Shown here piece after piece: positions 37,025 through 46,432 of a DNA stretch of 50,965 nucleotides. Under the pieces are notes generated by a model. The model saw only the letters and a program-made list of their open reading frames with translations, was not told where the DNA came from and ran no database searches. The stretch's first letter is position 1. The number at the start of each line of letters is the position of its first letter. Made by a program: the position numbers and the translations under genes. The stretch is from Holosporales bacterium (GTDB lineage: Bacteria > Pseudomonadota > Alphaproteobacteria > RUG11792): NCBI GenBank assembly GCA_031267075.1, contig JAIRZU010000039.1, forward strand, positions 1-50,965, in the 5' to 3' direction.

Positions 37025-37546
37025 ATGAATAGGAAGATTCTTCTGGGCTCTATTGCCTGCGTCGCTGTGTTTCTGGCTGCATGTAGCTGCACCTGCAGAG
37101 ACGATAACGTAACAAATGCTGAGGCTGGTACTGCTGCGGATTTTAATGCCAACGTTCAGGACAAGATCTACTTCAATTTTGATAAGTCAGATTTGTCAGC
37201 TGATGCGAAGAAGATTGCTGAAATTCAGGCAGAATGGTTCAAGAAGCACTCTGGTATCGCGATAGTGATCGAAGGACATGCCGACGCGAGAGGAACTGAG
37301 GACTACAACAAGGCACTCGGTTTGAGACGTGCTAATGCTGTAAAGGATGCTCTCGTTGGCTTCGGCGTAGCAGCGGATAGGATAACGGTTGTTTCCTACG
37401 GTAAGGAAAGACTCGCCAGTCCAGGTACAACAGAGAAGGATCATGCTCTGAACCGTCGTGCTGTGACAGTTGTCGCAGGCGGAGCCGATCAGCCAGGAGA
37501 AGGTGGCCGTACCTGCTCATGCGATCACTCTTGCCAGTGCAAGTGA
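37025..37546 (+). CDS. pal: Peptidoglycan-associated lipoprotein Pal
   Basis: Lipobox LAAC; IYFNFDKSDLSADAKK...VIEGHADARGTEDYNKALGLRRANAV. Confidence 0.94.
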   Translation: MNRKILLGSIACVAVFLAACSCTCRDDNVTNAEAGTAADFNANVQDKIYFNFDKSDLSADAKKIAEIQAEWFKKHSGIAIVIEGHADARGTEDYNKALGLRRANAVKDALVGFGVAADRITVVSYGKERLASPGTTEKDHALNRRAVTVVAGGADQPGEGGRTCSCDHSCQCK

Positions 37547-37562
37547 GTCTCTGAATAACGCG

Positions 37563-37592
37563 CACCGAGGATGTGGTAACGCATCCTCGGTG
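37563..37592 (+). terminator. Terminator-like hairpin after pal
   Basis: CACCGAGGATG...CATCCTCGGTG inverted repeat; no strong U-tract. Confidence 0.5.
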
Positions 37593-37593
37593 G

Positions 37594-37632
37594 CGTTGCA
37601 TCGGTCCGATGCTCGAATGCTCATGTACCTCT
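37594..37632 (-). repeat. MITE-like repeat, fragment E
   Basis: CATCGGTCCGATGCTCGAATGCTCATGTACCTC. Confidence 0.6.
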
Positions 37633-37876
37633 AGGCACACTCAACCTCTGGAGACATTTAGCTAAAGGGGTTGGTAGTATGTGCAACTCTCAAAATTGAA
37701 CACCCTACTGTCAAACTACCTTCTGTTCCAGCTCTGTACGTTGAAGATATCGGATGGTGTGGTCTGGTGCTGAGGCATTTTCTAATCTCTGGGTTTTAGG
37801 CTTGTATTTCCATGGGATTTTGCAACTTGCGTGAGGAGAAGGACCGCCAGCTAGGTACCACAACACGGCCAACCAG

Positions 37877-38821
37877 TTACCACCTGGTTGGCTTGGTTTG
37901 ATGGGACTGATTACTGAATCCTGCTTCGTCTATCCTTATCAGCTTCTCCGCTACATTCAGGTACCTACGCATAGCCAGTCTGGCGGCGTTTCTGAACTCC
38001 TCTGAAGATATAGCGGATCGTATATCGTCGTAGCTGCCTTGTCTTCTATCAAGAAGTTTCTGCATATCAAATCCGAAATAATCTCGCAGTATGACGATGG
38101 GGAAGGTGATGCGGCCCATCAGGTAGTCTTCTGAATCTTCAAACCTTTCATGTGAGTAGCAGTCGATGTCATTCTGCACCTGGAAGATGATACCAACGCA
38201 CAATCCGATGATGGCCATCTTTCTGGAGTAGACAAAATCCCCGGTTGATAGATAGCTTCCGAGGAAACAGGACAGCTTAAAGAAGGCGCCGGTTTTTAAT
38301 GCTGCGCAACGCACGTACTGCGATAGCGAGGAGCCAGCATGTAACCCTTGCTCCAGTAGTGCACCATAGGCAGTCGAGGAACACTCCCTGAAGAAAAGTC
38401 GCTGTACGATATCGCCTTGGCTGTGTAGCCTGACAAACTCAACTACCGCCCTTATTAGCATGAAGTCTCCTAGAAGTATGCTGGCCTGGGCTCCGTGGGA
38501 GCTTACGAATGATGCTTCACCTCTGCGCATCTTACTCCCATCAATCACATCATCATGCAGGATCGAGGCGTAATGCATTATCTCCAGGATCGCGATGGTC
38601 TTGAATTTGAGTTCCTCGCTTATGCGATATGTGTTGTTCCAGAGGGTGAAGTACAAGATGGATCTGATGCGCTTCCCCTTTCCGATCATCAGCGAGCTTA
38701 TGCGTTTGAGCTCGCCATTTTGAGTGATGAATCCAGAGATGTAATTATCCAGCGTTCTAAGATCAGCTCCAAGAGAAGCCCTCCTAGATAAGATCCAATC
38801 AATTACCTCTGAAAACACCAA
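37877..38821 (-). CDS. ispB: Polyprenyl diphosphate synthase (trans-isoprenyl family)
   Basis: LHDDVIDGSKMRRGEAS first Asp-rich motif; LKTGAFFKLSCFLG; second motif degenerate FQVQNDIDC. Confidence 0.8.
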   Translation of the reverse strand: MVFSEVIDWILSRRASLGADLRTLDNYISGFITQNGELKRISSLMIGKGKRIRSILYFTLWNNTYRISEELKFKTIAILEIMHYASILHDDVIDGSKMRRGEASFVSSHGAQASILLGDFMLIRAVVEFVRLHSQGDIVQRLFFRECSSTAYGALLEQGLHAGSSLSQYVRCAALKTGAFFKLSCFLGSYLSTGDFVYSRKMAIIGLCVGIIFQVQNDIDCYSHERFEDSEDYLMGRITFPIVILRDYFGFDMQKLLDRRQGSYDDIRSAISSEEFRNAARLAMRRYLNVAEKLIRIDEAGFSNQSHQTKPTRW

Positions 38822-38844
38822 ACAGCCCCTCCTGCCTCTGCCTC

Positions 38845-40548
38845 CTATTTCTCTGCCCTCATCGTCGTGTAGCGCTGCTGTATCATGCTAATGATGTTGC
38901 TGATGGTCCAGTATATCACTACCCCAACTGGGAACGACGAACATATGTACGTGAACATGATCGGAAGCACAATCATCATATTCTCCTGCATCTTTTGCTC
39001 ACTCGTTTTCTCAGGGGATTTAGGGCCTTGCGTTGAGGAAAGTTTCTGCTGCCAGAACATGGTGAGCCCCATAATGATCGGCCATACACCGATACGTAGG
39101 AAGCCAGGTGGCGTCCAGTCAATCACTCCAAACAGGTTGAAGATATATAACGGATCTGGAGCAGACAGGTCGCGGATCCATAGGAACAATGGAGCATGCC
39201 TCATATGTATGCTTATGAAGAAGACCTTGTACAAGCAGAAGAATATGGGGGCCTGAAGGAGCATCGGCAAACACCCAGACATCGGGGACACCTGCTCCCT
39301 TTTGTACAGCGCTACAAGCTCCTGGTTCAGCCTCATCTTATCGTGAGAGTAAGTCTTTTGCAGGTTTGTTATCTTCGGCTGCAGCTTCTTCATTTTTGCC
39401 ATAGATGCAAATGACTTCTTGGTAAGCGGGTATGTGAGGATCTTAAACATCAGCGTCAGGATCACTACCACCAATCCCATATTAGAGAAGATCTTTGCGA
39501 GGATATCCATGAGGTACAGCAGCGGCTTCGTCACAATGAAGAACCACCCAAAGTCGATTGCCATATCAAACTTCTGCAACCTGAGCTTATCGCCATATCC
39601 ATTTAAAATCTCCATATCCTTTGGCCCAGTGAAAACAGAGTACTGAACCTTAACGGTTTCCTCAGGTTGAAGCTTGATGTCCTCCTTGCTAACGGCTGAA
39701 ACTTTAAATGAGTCAGCATCAGATTTTGTATAGCTGACCGTGAAGTTAGGATCCTTGTTGATGATGGCGCACAGCCAGTATATATCCGTGAACCCAAACC
39801 AATCCGCCTCATTCAATTTCTTTTCAGAATCGACGTTACTGTACTTCACCTCCTCAATCCTACCGGCTGCGCTGCCGATAAGCCCCTCATGAACAACAGC
39901 ATAATTGCCCTGAGGTGGATTCTTTCTCACCAAGTGCACATCGGCTGATACGGAAATAACATTACCAGATACGTTTGTAATTTCGTCTGTTACGTTCGCG
40001 AGGTAGCCATCATCGATAGCCACTGTTCTCTTGATGATTAGCCCGTGCTGCGTCTGCAGGCTGAGGGTTGCCGACTTATCAGTCCCTTCATCATCGGATG
40101 GGATCCAAACTGAACTTTCAGCAATCAGCTCGTTGTTAGTTTTATCGTTGTATGCGATCCCGCAGTAGAACTCAGACGGACTGAGAAGCTTAACGCACTC
40201 GCTGTTATCATCAGTGGTTTGCTTGTAGCTCTTAAGGGTGACGATATCAAGGACACCTCCATTCGGATTTACAGATCCAATTAAGTTAGCGTTCTCTATG
40301 GTCTGCCTTGAGCGGCTTGCAGCGACTGAATCATCTGAGACGATTTTAGCTGGTTGAGGAGGACTAGCGGACAATGACTGCTCGTCGCCCTTACTATCCT
40401 CGGGGGCAGCGTCCTCTGTTTTCTGAGTAGCCGTCTGCTGTGGGCCATCGAAAAAATGGTTATAGCAAAACATCATCATTACGAATATGACGAGAGCGAC
40501 AATCAAATTCCTGTTGCTTGCTCCGTCGTTGTTATTGTTTAGAGACAT
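38845..40548 (-). CDS. yidC: Membrane protein insertase YidC
   Basis: N-terminal TM + periplasmic domain; LTYPLTKKSFASMAKMKKLQPKI; GCLPMLLQAPIFFCLYKVFF. Confidence 0.96.
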   Translation of the reverse strand: MSLNNNNDGASNRNLIVALVIFVMMMFCYNHFFDGPQQTATQKTEDAAPEDSKGDEQSLSASPPQPAKIVSDDSVAASRSRQTIENANLIGSVNPNGGVLDIVTLKSYKQTTDDNSECVKLLSPSEFYCGIAYNDKTNNELIAESSVWIPSDDEGTDKSATLSLQTQHGLIIKRTVAIDDGYLANVTDEITNVSGNVISVSADVHLVRKNPPQGNYAVVHEGLIGSAAGRIEEVKYSNVDSEKKLNEADWFGFTDIYWLCAIINKDPNFTVSYTKSDADSFKVSAVSKEDIKLQPEETVKVQYSVFTGPKDMEILNGYGDKLRLQKFDMAIDFGWFFIVTKPLLYLMDILAKIFSNMGLVVVILTLMFKILTYPLTKKSFASMAKMKKLQPKITNLQKTYSHDKMRLNQELVALYKREQVSPMSGCLPMLLQAPIFFCLYKVFFISIHMRHAPLFLWIRDLSAPDPLYIFNLFGVIDWTPPGFLRIGVWPIIMGLTMFWQQKLSSTQGPKSPEKTSEQKMQENMMIVLPIMFTYICSSFPVGVVIYWTISNIISMIQQRYTTMRAEK

Positions 40549-40558
40549 CTATGATCTC

Positions 40559-40834
40559 CTACGGCACCGGGTCATATCCACAATTCTTGAACTTCCCGAA
40601 GCCTGGCCTGCATCTGGCTATCCTGCAGCATGATAGTACAATTCCTCTGAAAGCTCCATACCTTTCTATGGCATCGTGCGCGTATGAGGAGCATGACGGA
40701 ATGAACCGGCAACATGCCCTCCTCCCAGCCGTAGAAGCCTGATAAAGCCTGATCAAAAACAGCAAGAAACGTTTTAGCATAACCATACTACGAAATGTCC
40801 TCAGAACCGAGGCCAGCATCATCATACCACACAT
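40559..40834 (-). CDS. yidD: Membrane protein insertion efficiency factor YidD
   Basis: LIRLYQ...[23 protein letters not shown]. Confidence 0.94.
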   Translation of the reverse strand: MCGMMMLASVLRTFRSMVMLKRFLLFLIRLYQASTAGRRACCRFIPSCSSYAHDAIERYGAFRGIVLSCCRIARCRPGFGKFKNCGYDPVP

Positions 40835-40848
40835 AGGTACGTCGGATA

Positions 40849-40871
40849 CAAATTATTTTTACGCCCATGTG
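40849..40871 (-). repeat. Dispersed motif copy (CACATGGGCGTAAAAATAATTTG on minus strand)
   Basis: CAAATTATTTTTACGCCCATGTG on plus strand, just upstream of yidD. Confidence 0.75.
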
Positions 40872-40879
40872 AAAAATAA

Positions 40880-40957
40880 TCTTCTCCGTTAACTATTTTT
40901 TAACCCTTCACATGCTAACCTACTTATAGAAACTTATATCCTCAAGGGGAGGAAAAC
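40880..40957 (+). promoter_or_regulatory. Conserved upstream/leader region of the MK(N/S)KLVT family
   Basis: TTCTCCGTTAACTATTTTTTAACCCTTCACATGCTAACCTACTTATAGAAACTTATATCCTCAAGGGGAGGAAAAC, nearly identical upstream of the 4387 gene and similar upstream of 14560. Confidence 0.75.
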
Positions 40958-41910
40958 ATGAAAAGCAAATTGGTAACGTTAACGGTAGCACTATGTGTTA
41001 CAGGCATGGCAAATGTGTACGGAAGCCGTGGAGTTCTAGAGAGAGAGAGAGTCCTGTAGTTAGCAGAGCAGCATCTCAAGTAAGTACGGTGTTTGGGAGG
41101 CTAGATAAACTAGAGAACGAACTCGAAACCATCAAGCAGGAAATGGCAGCATACAAAAAGCTCCTCGGCCACCCAGCAATACAAGCAAGCGGGACAGGGT
41201 CCGATTCAGTAGAAGCCCAACCGCCAACAGGTCTATTTCTGGTTACGCATCAGCAATTCCTGATCCAGGGGGCAATGCAGTTAGCGGACGAAATGTACAG
41301 GAGCGGCGAATATCAGACGTACACACACACCATAATTTGGAGGGTAATCCAGCAGCAACTCGAGGAGGCCGATGGTAGCACTAATATGCAACACATCAGA
41401 GATAGATGGAGCTGGAGCATGCTACACCGGGTCCCGACTGCGAGCGATATCCAGAGCACGTATACCGTCTGGACAGCCAACGGAAAGCCACAGCTTATGA
41501 TAGCTAATTCCTCTGCATCTGACACGAAGTACGCCTCCATATACACAGGCATTCAATCACTAGACAACGACAGAGGTTTTCCACCGCTGGAGCGCGTAAA
41601 AGCCATCAGCAACGATATTACAAGCACGCTTATCGGCGGCATCGTCAGCGAGATGGTCATCATGAACACCCCTAATTATAGCGAGTCACAGTCCGATAGT
41701 GATATCATTGCAGAATGCAACCTAACCGGAATTGACCCGGCTCTAATCAGCACGGACATAGTGCTAAAAGGGGCCTTAGCACGCAAAAGAAACATGCGTA
41801 CGGATGTGACCATCAGCATAACGGCGAAAAACAACCCAAACTACAATTCCTCCTATATCGTATACGGGAGGCCTACCACTCCACCACCCCTAGCTGACAC
41901 CCAAGCGTAA
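40958..41910 (+). CDS. Exported protein, paralog 3 of the MK(N/S)KLVT-leader family; leader out of frame across (AG)7
   Basis: MKSKLVTLTVALCVTGMANVYGSRGVLERERVL* leader; body ORF ...SPVVSRAASQVSTVFGRLDKLENEL...LFLVTHQQFLIQGAMQLADEMYRSGEY. Confidence 0.7.
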
Positions 41911-41922
41911 CCACGCAACAAC

Positions 41923-41961
41923 TACGGAGAGGAGGTTTCTTGTTGAGGCCCTCTCCTCTCC
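41923..41961. terminator. Terminator-like hairpin between convergent genes
   Basis: GGAGAGGAGG...CCCTCTCCTCTCC inverted repeat. Confidence 0.5.
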
Positions 41962-42674
41962 TACTGTGTAGAGTCTGAGCGCACTACCGATAGCTTCAGT
42001 TCTCCATTGATGGCTCGCATGAAGCAGTTTGGTTCGTTAACGGCAAACACATAAATTGGCAGCTTTCTTTGGGAGGCGAGTACGAATGCAGTTTGGTCCA
42101 TCACCTGGAGATTCCTTTGGATTGCCTCACTATGTGTGAGCTCCGGAATGTGCTTGGCATCATCAAATATCTTCGGATCTGCATCGTAGATGCCATCAGT
42201 TTTTGTAGCCTTCAGAAGCGCGTCGCATCTGGCCATCGAAGCTGCGATAACGGCAACAGTATCAGTTGAGAAATACGGCAACCCGACTCCACCACAGAAG
42301 ATTATGACTGCTCCACGAGAGGCTAATTCCCTGACGGTAAAAACATCATTTGGTAGTATCCCAAATGGTAGTCGCAGAGCGGATACAGCTTCAACATACA
42401 AGCCCCTTGCCCGAAGCGCATCCCTCATAAATATGCCGTTCATAACGGTCGATAGCATACCGATGGAGTCCGCCGTTTCCGAAGCGATAAGATCACTCTT
42501 CTGAAAGTCACGGCCTCTCACTATGTTGCCACCTCCAATGACGAGGCAGACTTTTATTCCGGAGTCGATCACATTCTTCACGTTATCGCAGACAGTGGCA
42601 ATTTCGTTTAAGCCGAACTTGCCGTCAGCTCCAGATAACGTCTCTCCTGAGATTTTGATCAAGACACTTTTCAC
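41961..42674 (-). CDS. pyrH: Uridylate kinase
   Basis: LIKISGETLSGADGKFGLN; VIGGGNIVRGRDF; KATKTDGIYDADPK. Confidence 0.95.
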   Translation of the reverse strand: MKSVLIKISGETLSGADGKFGLNEIATVCDNVKNVIDSGIKVCLVIGGGNIVRGRDFQKSDLIASETADSIGMLSTVMNGIFMRDALRARGLYVEAVSALRLPFGILPNDVFTVRELASRGAVIIFCGGVGLPYFSTDTVAVIAASMARCDALLKATKTDGIYDADPKIFDDAKHIPELTHSEAIQRNLQVMDQTAFVLASQRKLPIYVFAVNEPNCFMRAINGELKLSVVRSDSTQ

Positions 42675-42702
42675 CTTACGGACACCTTTACGATGGACGC
42701 TT

Positions 42703-43629
42703 TTATGAATGCGGCGCCATGAATGCTGCTACCTCATCTGCGAAGTTTGTTTCGGCTTTCTCAATGCCTTCCCCAAGAACGAACTTTACAAAGTCCACAA
42801 TCTTGACATCGCAGCCATGGTCCTTACCGAAAGCACCAACCGCGTCACTAACCTTCGCCTTTCCATCGATAACGAAGACTTGATCGAGCAGTACGGATTC
42901 TTCATAGAACTTCTTCACCCGGCCCTCTGCAATCTTCTCCGCTATCGCCTGTGGCTTCCCAGTTTCAATAGCCTGCGCGATTGCTATCTCCTTCTCTTTC
43001 GCGACCACCTCGCTTGGAACAGAGCCTTGACATAGGTAGCTTGGATTCGCAGCTGCTATGTGCATCGCTACCTTCCTACCAAACTCATCGATGGTATTCA
43101 CGTCGAGTTCCTGCGGGGCCTCCATAGCAACTAGCACCCCTATCTTCCCCATACCAGGACATATCGAGCTGTGTACGTACGTCGAGATAATGCCTCTATC
43201 AACATTAATCTTCTTAGACCTTCTGAACGTTAGGTTCTCGCCTACCAACGATATCAGCGAGTCAATCTCCTCCTTCACGGCCTTCCCATTTGATGTACGT
43301 GCATTCACGATATCATCGGTCGTAGTGGCGATGCTGACGATCTCCCTCACGAGCTCTTGGAATTTCTCATTCCTAGCAACGAAATCAGTTTCGGAGTTTA
43401 CCTCCACGATAGAGGCTGTTTTCCTATCACCTGAAACGGTTACTGCTACGAGCCCCTCGGCTGCCGCTCTGGATGATTTCTTTGCAGCGTCCATAAGTCC
43501 CTTCTTGCGGAGGTATTCCTCTGCTATGGTAATGTCACCATTATTCTCAAGGAGCGCCCTCTTGCAGTCCATCATACCTGCCCCTGTCTTGTCACGAAGC
43601 TGCTTTACCAACGCCGCACCGATTTCCAT
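42703..43629 (-). CDS. tsf: Elongation factor Ts
   Basis: VKQLRDKTGAGMMDCKRALLENNGDI; VNSETDFVARNEKF. Confidence 0.97.
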   Translation of the reverse strand: MEIGAALVKQLRDKTGAGMMDCKRALLENNGDITIAEEYLRKKGLMDAAKKSSRAAAEGLVAVTVSGDRKTASIVEVNSETDFVARNEKFQELVREIVSIATTTDDIVNARTSNGKAVKEEIDSLISLVGENLTFRRSKKINVDRGIISTYVHSSICPGMGKIGVLVAMEAPQELDVNTIDEFGRKVAMHIAAANPSYLCQGSVPSEVVAKEKEIAIAQAIETGKPQAIAEKIAEGRVKKFYEESVLLDQVFVIDGKAKVSDAVGAFGKDHGCDVKIVDFVKFVLGEGIEKAETNFADEVAAFMAPHS

Positions 43630-43751
43630 ATCTACCTCAATTTACGAATAATCCGGTACCGTGTCTGGTACCTATGGAAGAGTGTATGATAGCCGCTTCC
43701 CTCATGTCAACTGTGTTTGTGGCATCCCTCCATGTGGTACTGGCAAACCTA

Positions 43752-43810
43752 CACATGGGCGTAAAAATAGTTTGCATCCCAGGAAGGTACCATCCTACCA
43801 TGGATATATG
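43752..43810 (+). repeat. Dispersed motif copy, extended form
   Basis: CACATGGGCGTAAAAATAGTTTGCATCCC...GTACCATCCTACCATGG. Confidence 0.75.
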
Positions 43811-43870
43811 GATTGAAAGCAACCTGATTACGGTGTACCATCTTGAGTGAAAACCAAGAAGCGCCACTCG

Positions 43871-44554
43871 ATGATGAAATCAGTCCTTATCGTAGACGAC
43901 GACAAAAGGCTTCTTCATCTTATCACATCCCTGCTGAAAGTCAATGGCTATAATGCAACTGGAGCGCAATCTGCGGCCGAAGCCAAGGAGCTGCTCAAAT
44001 CTGGAAACTTCGACGTTCTGATCGTCGACTGGATGATGCCGAATACGTCAGGCATAGAGTTTATAAAATCGATAAGAAGCTCGCAGTCTAGTGTAAACTC
44101 CATTCCAGCTATGATGCTAACTGCGCTTGGTGATGTTGATAGTAAGGTTACTGGCTTCGATGCCGGGTTCGACGATTACCTAACGAAGCCATTCGAGGAG
44201 AAAGAGCTGATCGCTAGGATAAATGCGATCATGGCGCGCTCACAGCATACTTGTAACGATACCCTAAAGCTGGGAGATTGCGAGTTCAACAAACAATCCG
44301 GAGAACTGCGCCGTGGGAAAACAAGGGTGTATCTGTCTACGGTGGAGATGACTCTGCTGCTTACTCTATGTCAAAAGCCAAACCATCCCTGCACAAGAGA
44401 GGAGCTTGTTAAGAGGCTGGCGTTTTGTGTTTCGGAAAGAACGATTGATGTTCAGATAGCGCGCCTCAGACAGAAGCTTGGTGATGATGCTAAAGAGCCG
44501 CTAATAATAAAAACAGTGCGCCACATTGGGTACTCCGTCTACATTCCAACCTGA
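43871..44554 (+). CDS. OmpR/PhoB-family response regulator
   Basis: MKSVLIVDDDKRLLHLI receiver, DWMMPNTSG, winged-helix KTVRHIGYSVYIPT. Confidence 0.93.
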   Translation: MMKSVLIVDDDKRLLHLITSLLKVNGYNATGAQSAAEAKELLKSGNFDVLIVDWMMPNTSGIEFIKSIRSSQSSVNSIPAMMLTALGDVDSKVTGFDAGFDDYLTKPFEEKELIARINAIMARSQHTCNDTLKLGDCEFNKQSGELRRGKTRVYLSTVEMTLLLTLCQKPNHPCTREELVKRLAFCVSERTIDVQIARLRQKLGDDAKEPLIIKTVRHIGYSVYIPT

Positions 44555-44579
44555 AGGAGGTGGGAGATATCATTAATAG

Positions 44580-45902
44580 CTACTTCACAAAGAGAGTTAG
44601 GCGGCGTTCGATTTCTTCAATACCGAGTACAGAGAGGAGGTCGCTCATGTTCGGGCCGTGCTCGAATCCAGTTAGTGCTTTCCGGAGAGGCATATAGAGA
44701 GCCTTACCAGATACCCCAGACTCGCTTTGTACATCCTCTAGAAAGCGCGCACTACACGCTACATGTATGTGCTTGAGTGCGACTTTGAGCACTGCCGCTT
44801 CCGACTCTGTTGGCTCATAGTCCGGATCGTACCCCCTTGCAAGCACCTCATTCCATACGGCGAAATCGTTATATGTTTCGATATTATTTTTCGTGGCCTC
44901 GAAGATCTCCCTGGATGATACATACTGCTTGACGTCCTCATAGCGCTTCAATTGCAGAATCTTTTTGTTCAGCTTCACAACATCCTCAGCATCAAACTTT
45001 GGGGAGTTGGTGCCGAAGGCTGCAATATCGAAGTACTCCACTAGCTCGTCCATCGTCTGGAATGGCTTCACATTAATGGATGTCCCGAGAGTAGCTAGAA
45101 GGCAGGCAATCGCCATTGGGTCGATACCAGAGCTTCGGAAATCTCCTATACTCATTCCACCGAGGCGCTTGGAAAACTGTGAGCCATCCTTATTTACAAG
45201 CAGCGACAGGTGGGCAAACTTTACATCATACTGACCATTTGATACCGCATCAAACATCGCTATCTGAACGGCAGTATTTGTCACATGATCCTGCCCCCTG
45301 ATGATATGGGTGATCCCAGTATCTACATCATCTACGACGGAGGAGAAGGAGTAAAGGTATGTCCCATCCGCCTTTACAACGACGGGGTCACTGACATTTG
45401 CGAGGTCATACGAAACGTGGCCCAAAACGATATCATCCCACGATATGGTCTTATTCGGGAGTTTGAACCTCCAGTATGGCTTCACGCCATCCGCAGCAAA
45501 CTTCCTTATTTGATCGTCAGTAAGGGTTAGCGCTTCTCGATCATATACAGGGGGCCGGCCACCGGCTAGCGCCATGCGTCTCTTGTACTCGAGCTCCTCC
45601 TGCGACTCATAGCACTTATACAGGATGCCGCGCGACGCAAGATCATTTCTTATATCACCGTAGCGCGTCGTCCTCTCGGATTGCCTGAAAGTTTCATTGT
45701 ATGATATCTGGAGCCAAGCGAGATCACTGATGATAGCATCCTCATACTCCTTCGTTGAGCGCTCACTGTCTGTATCATCGATTCTGAATATGAACCTGCC
45801 GCCCATCTGCCTCGCAAAAAGATAATTTACAATCGCGATTCTGGCGTTCCCAACATGCATGAAGCCCGTCGGACTCGGAGCGAACCTAACCTTACAACTC
45901 AT
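44580..45902 (-). CDS. gltX: Glutamyl-tRNA synthetase
   Basis: VRFAPSPTGFMHVGNARIAIVNYLFA; FRIDDTDSERS; FSKRLGGMS. Confidence 0.95.
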   Translation of the reverse strand: MSCKVRFAPSPTGFMHVGNARIAIVNYLFARQMGGRFIFRIDDTDSERSTKEYEDAIISDLAWLQISYNETFRQSERTTRYGDIRNDLASRGILYKCYESQEELEYKRRMALAGGRPPVYDREALTLTDDQIRKFAADGVKPYWRFKLPNKTISWDDIVLGHVSYDLANVSDPVVVKADGTYLYSFSSVVDDVDTGITHIIRGQDHVTNTAVQIAMFDAVSNGQYDVKFAHLSLLVNKDGSQFSKRLGGMSIGDFRSSGIDPMAIACLLATLGTSINVKPFQTMDELVEYFDIAAFGTNSPKFDAEDVVKLNKKILQLKRYEDVKQYVSSREIFEATKNNIETYNDFAVWNEVLARGYDPDYEPTESEAAVLKVALKHIHVACSARFLEDVQSESGVSGKALYMPLRKALTGFEHGPNMSDLLSVLGIEEIERRLTLFVK

Positions 45903-45961
45903 TGAATTCCCATGGAAGTGTACCTTTTCATTAGATCACTTGTCCCTTCTTTTTTCCACAA

Positions 45962-45978
45962 CAAATTACGCCCATGTG
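45962..45978 (-). repeat. Dispersed motif copy (CACATGGGCGTAATTTG on minus strand)
   Basis: CAAATTACGCCCATGTG on plus strand, upstream of gltX. Confidence 0.6.
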
Positions 45979-46059
45979 TGATGGTGGCGTTCTCCATCAA
46001 GCTGTGGTGCATTGTTGCTGAATATGGAGAGTGGATCAAGTTGAGCGATGAGGTTTCAT

Positions 46060-46300
46060 TTATCTTTGTTTGAGAACTCTCCGAGATCCGCGACTTTCTT
46101 CATCAGACTCTCGATAGCATCGTTCCCATTCCCATCGATTGCAAGTCTCATATCATCGACTCACCTGCTCAGGCCTGTAACCGGATTGGTTAATGCGTCT
46201 TTGACTGTACCAACCTGCCCTACTAAACCGGTATCCTCAACATCTTCAGGTGTTCCCAATAAGACCACTTTGATGTTATCCAAAGCTCCTGCTAGCTCTG
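46060..46300 (-). pseudogene. Degraded fragment of the MK(N/S)KLVT family (paralog-2-like coiled-coil segment)
   Basis: LLGTPEDVEDTGLVGQVGTVKDALTNPVTGLSR*VDDMRLAIDGNGNDAIESLMKKVADLGE versus paralog 2 LLGSSGEEEDADIGLVGKVDEISSTLTDETSGIGKRIDDIRLAIDGNGNSELESLSRRIAALE. Confidence 0.75.
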
Positions 46301-46302
46301 CA

Positions 46303-46432
46303 CAATCAGTTTCTTGCTTCGTCGATTCGGTGCTCGAATGCTTATGTCCCCCTTTGTGCACTCCGCTTCTGTGCTCCGTGTCTCCTAGCAATAACTCTGA
46401 TTCTGAAGGTTTGGAAAGAGGTCTATTACAAG
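46303..46432 (-). repeat. MITE-like repeat, copy F
   Basis: TAATAGACCTCTTTCCAAACCTTCAGAATCAGAGTTATTGCTAGGAGACACGGAGCACAGAAGCGGAGTGCAC... on minus strand, directly after the recO stop. Confidence 0.88.
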
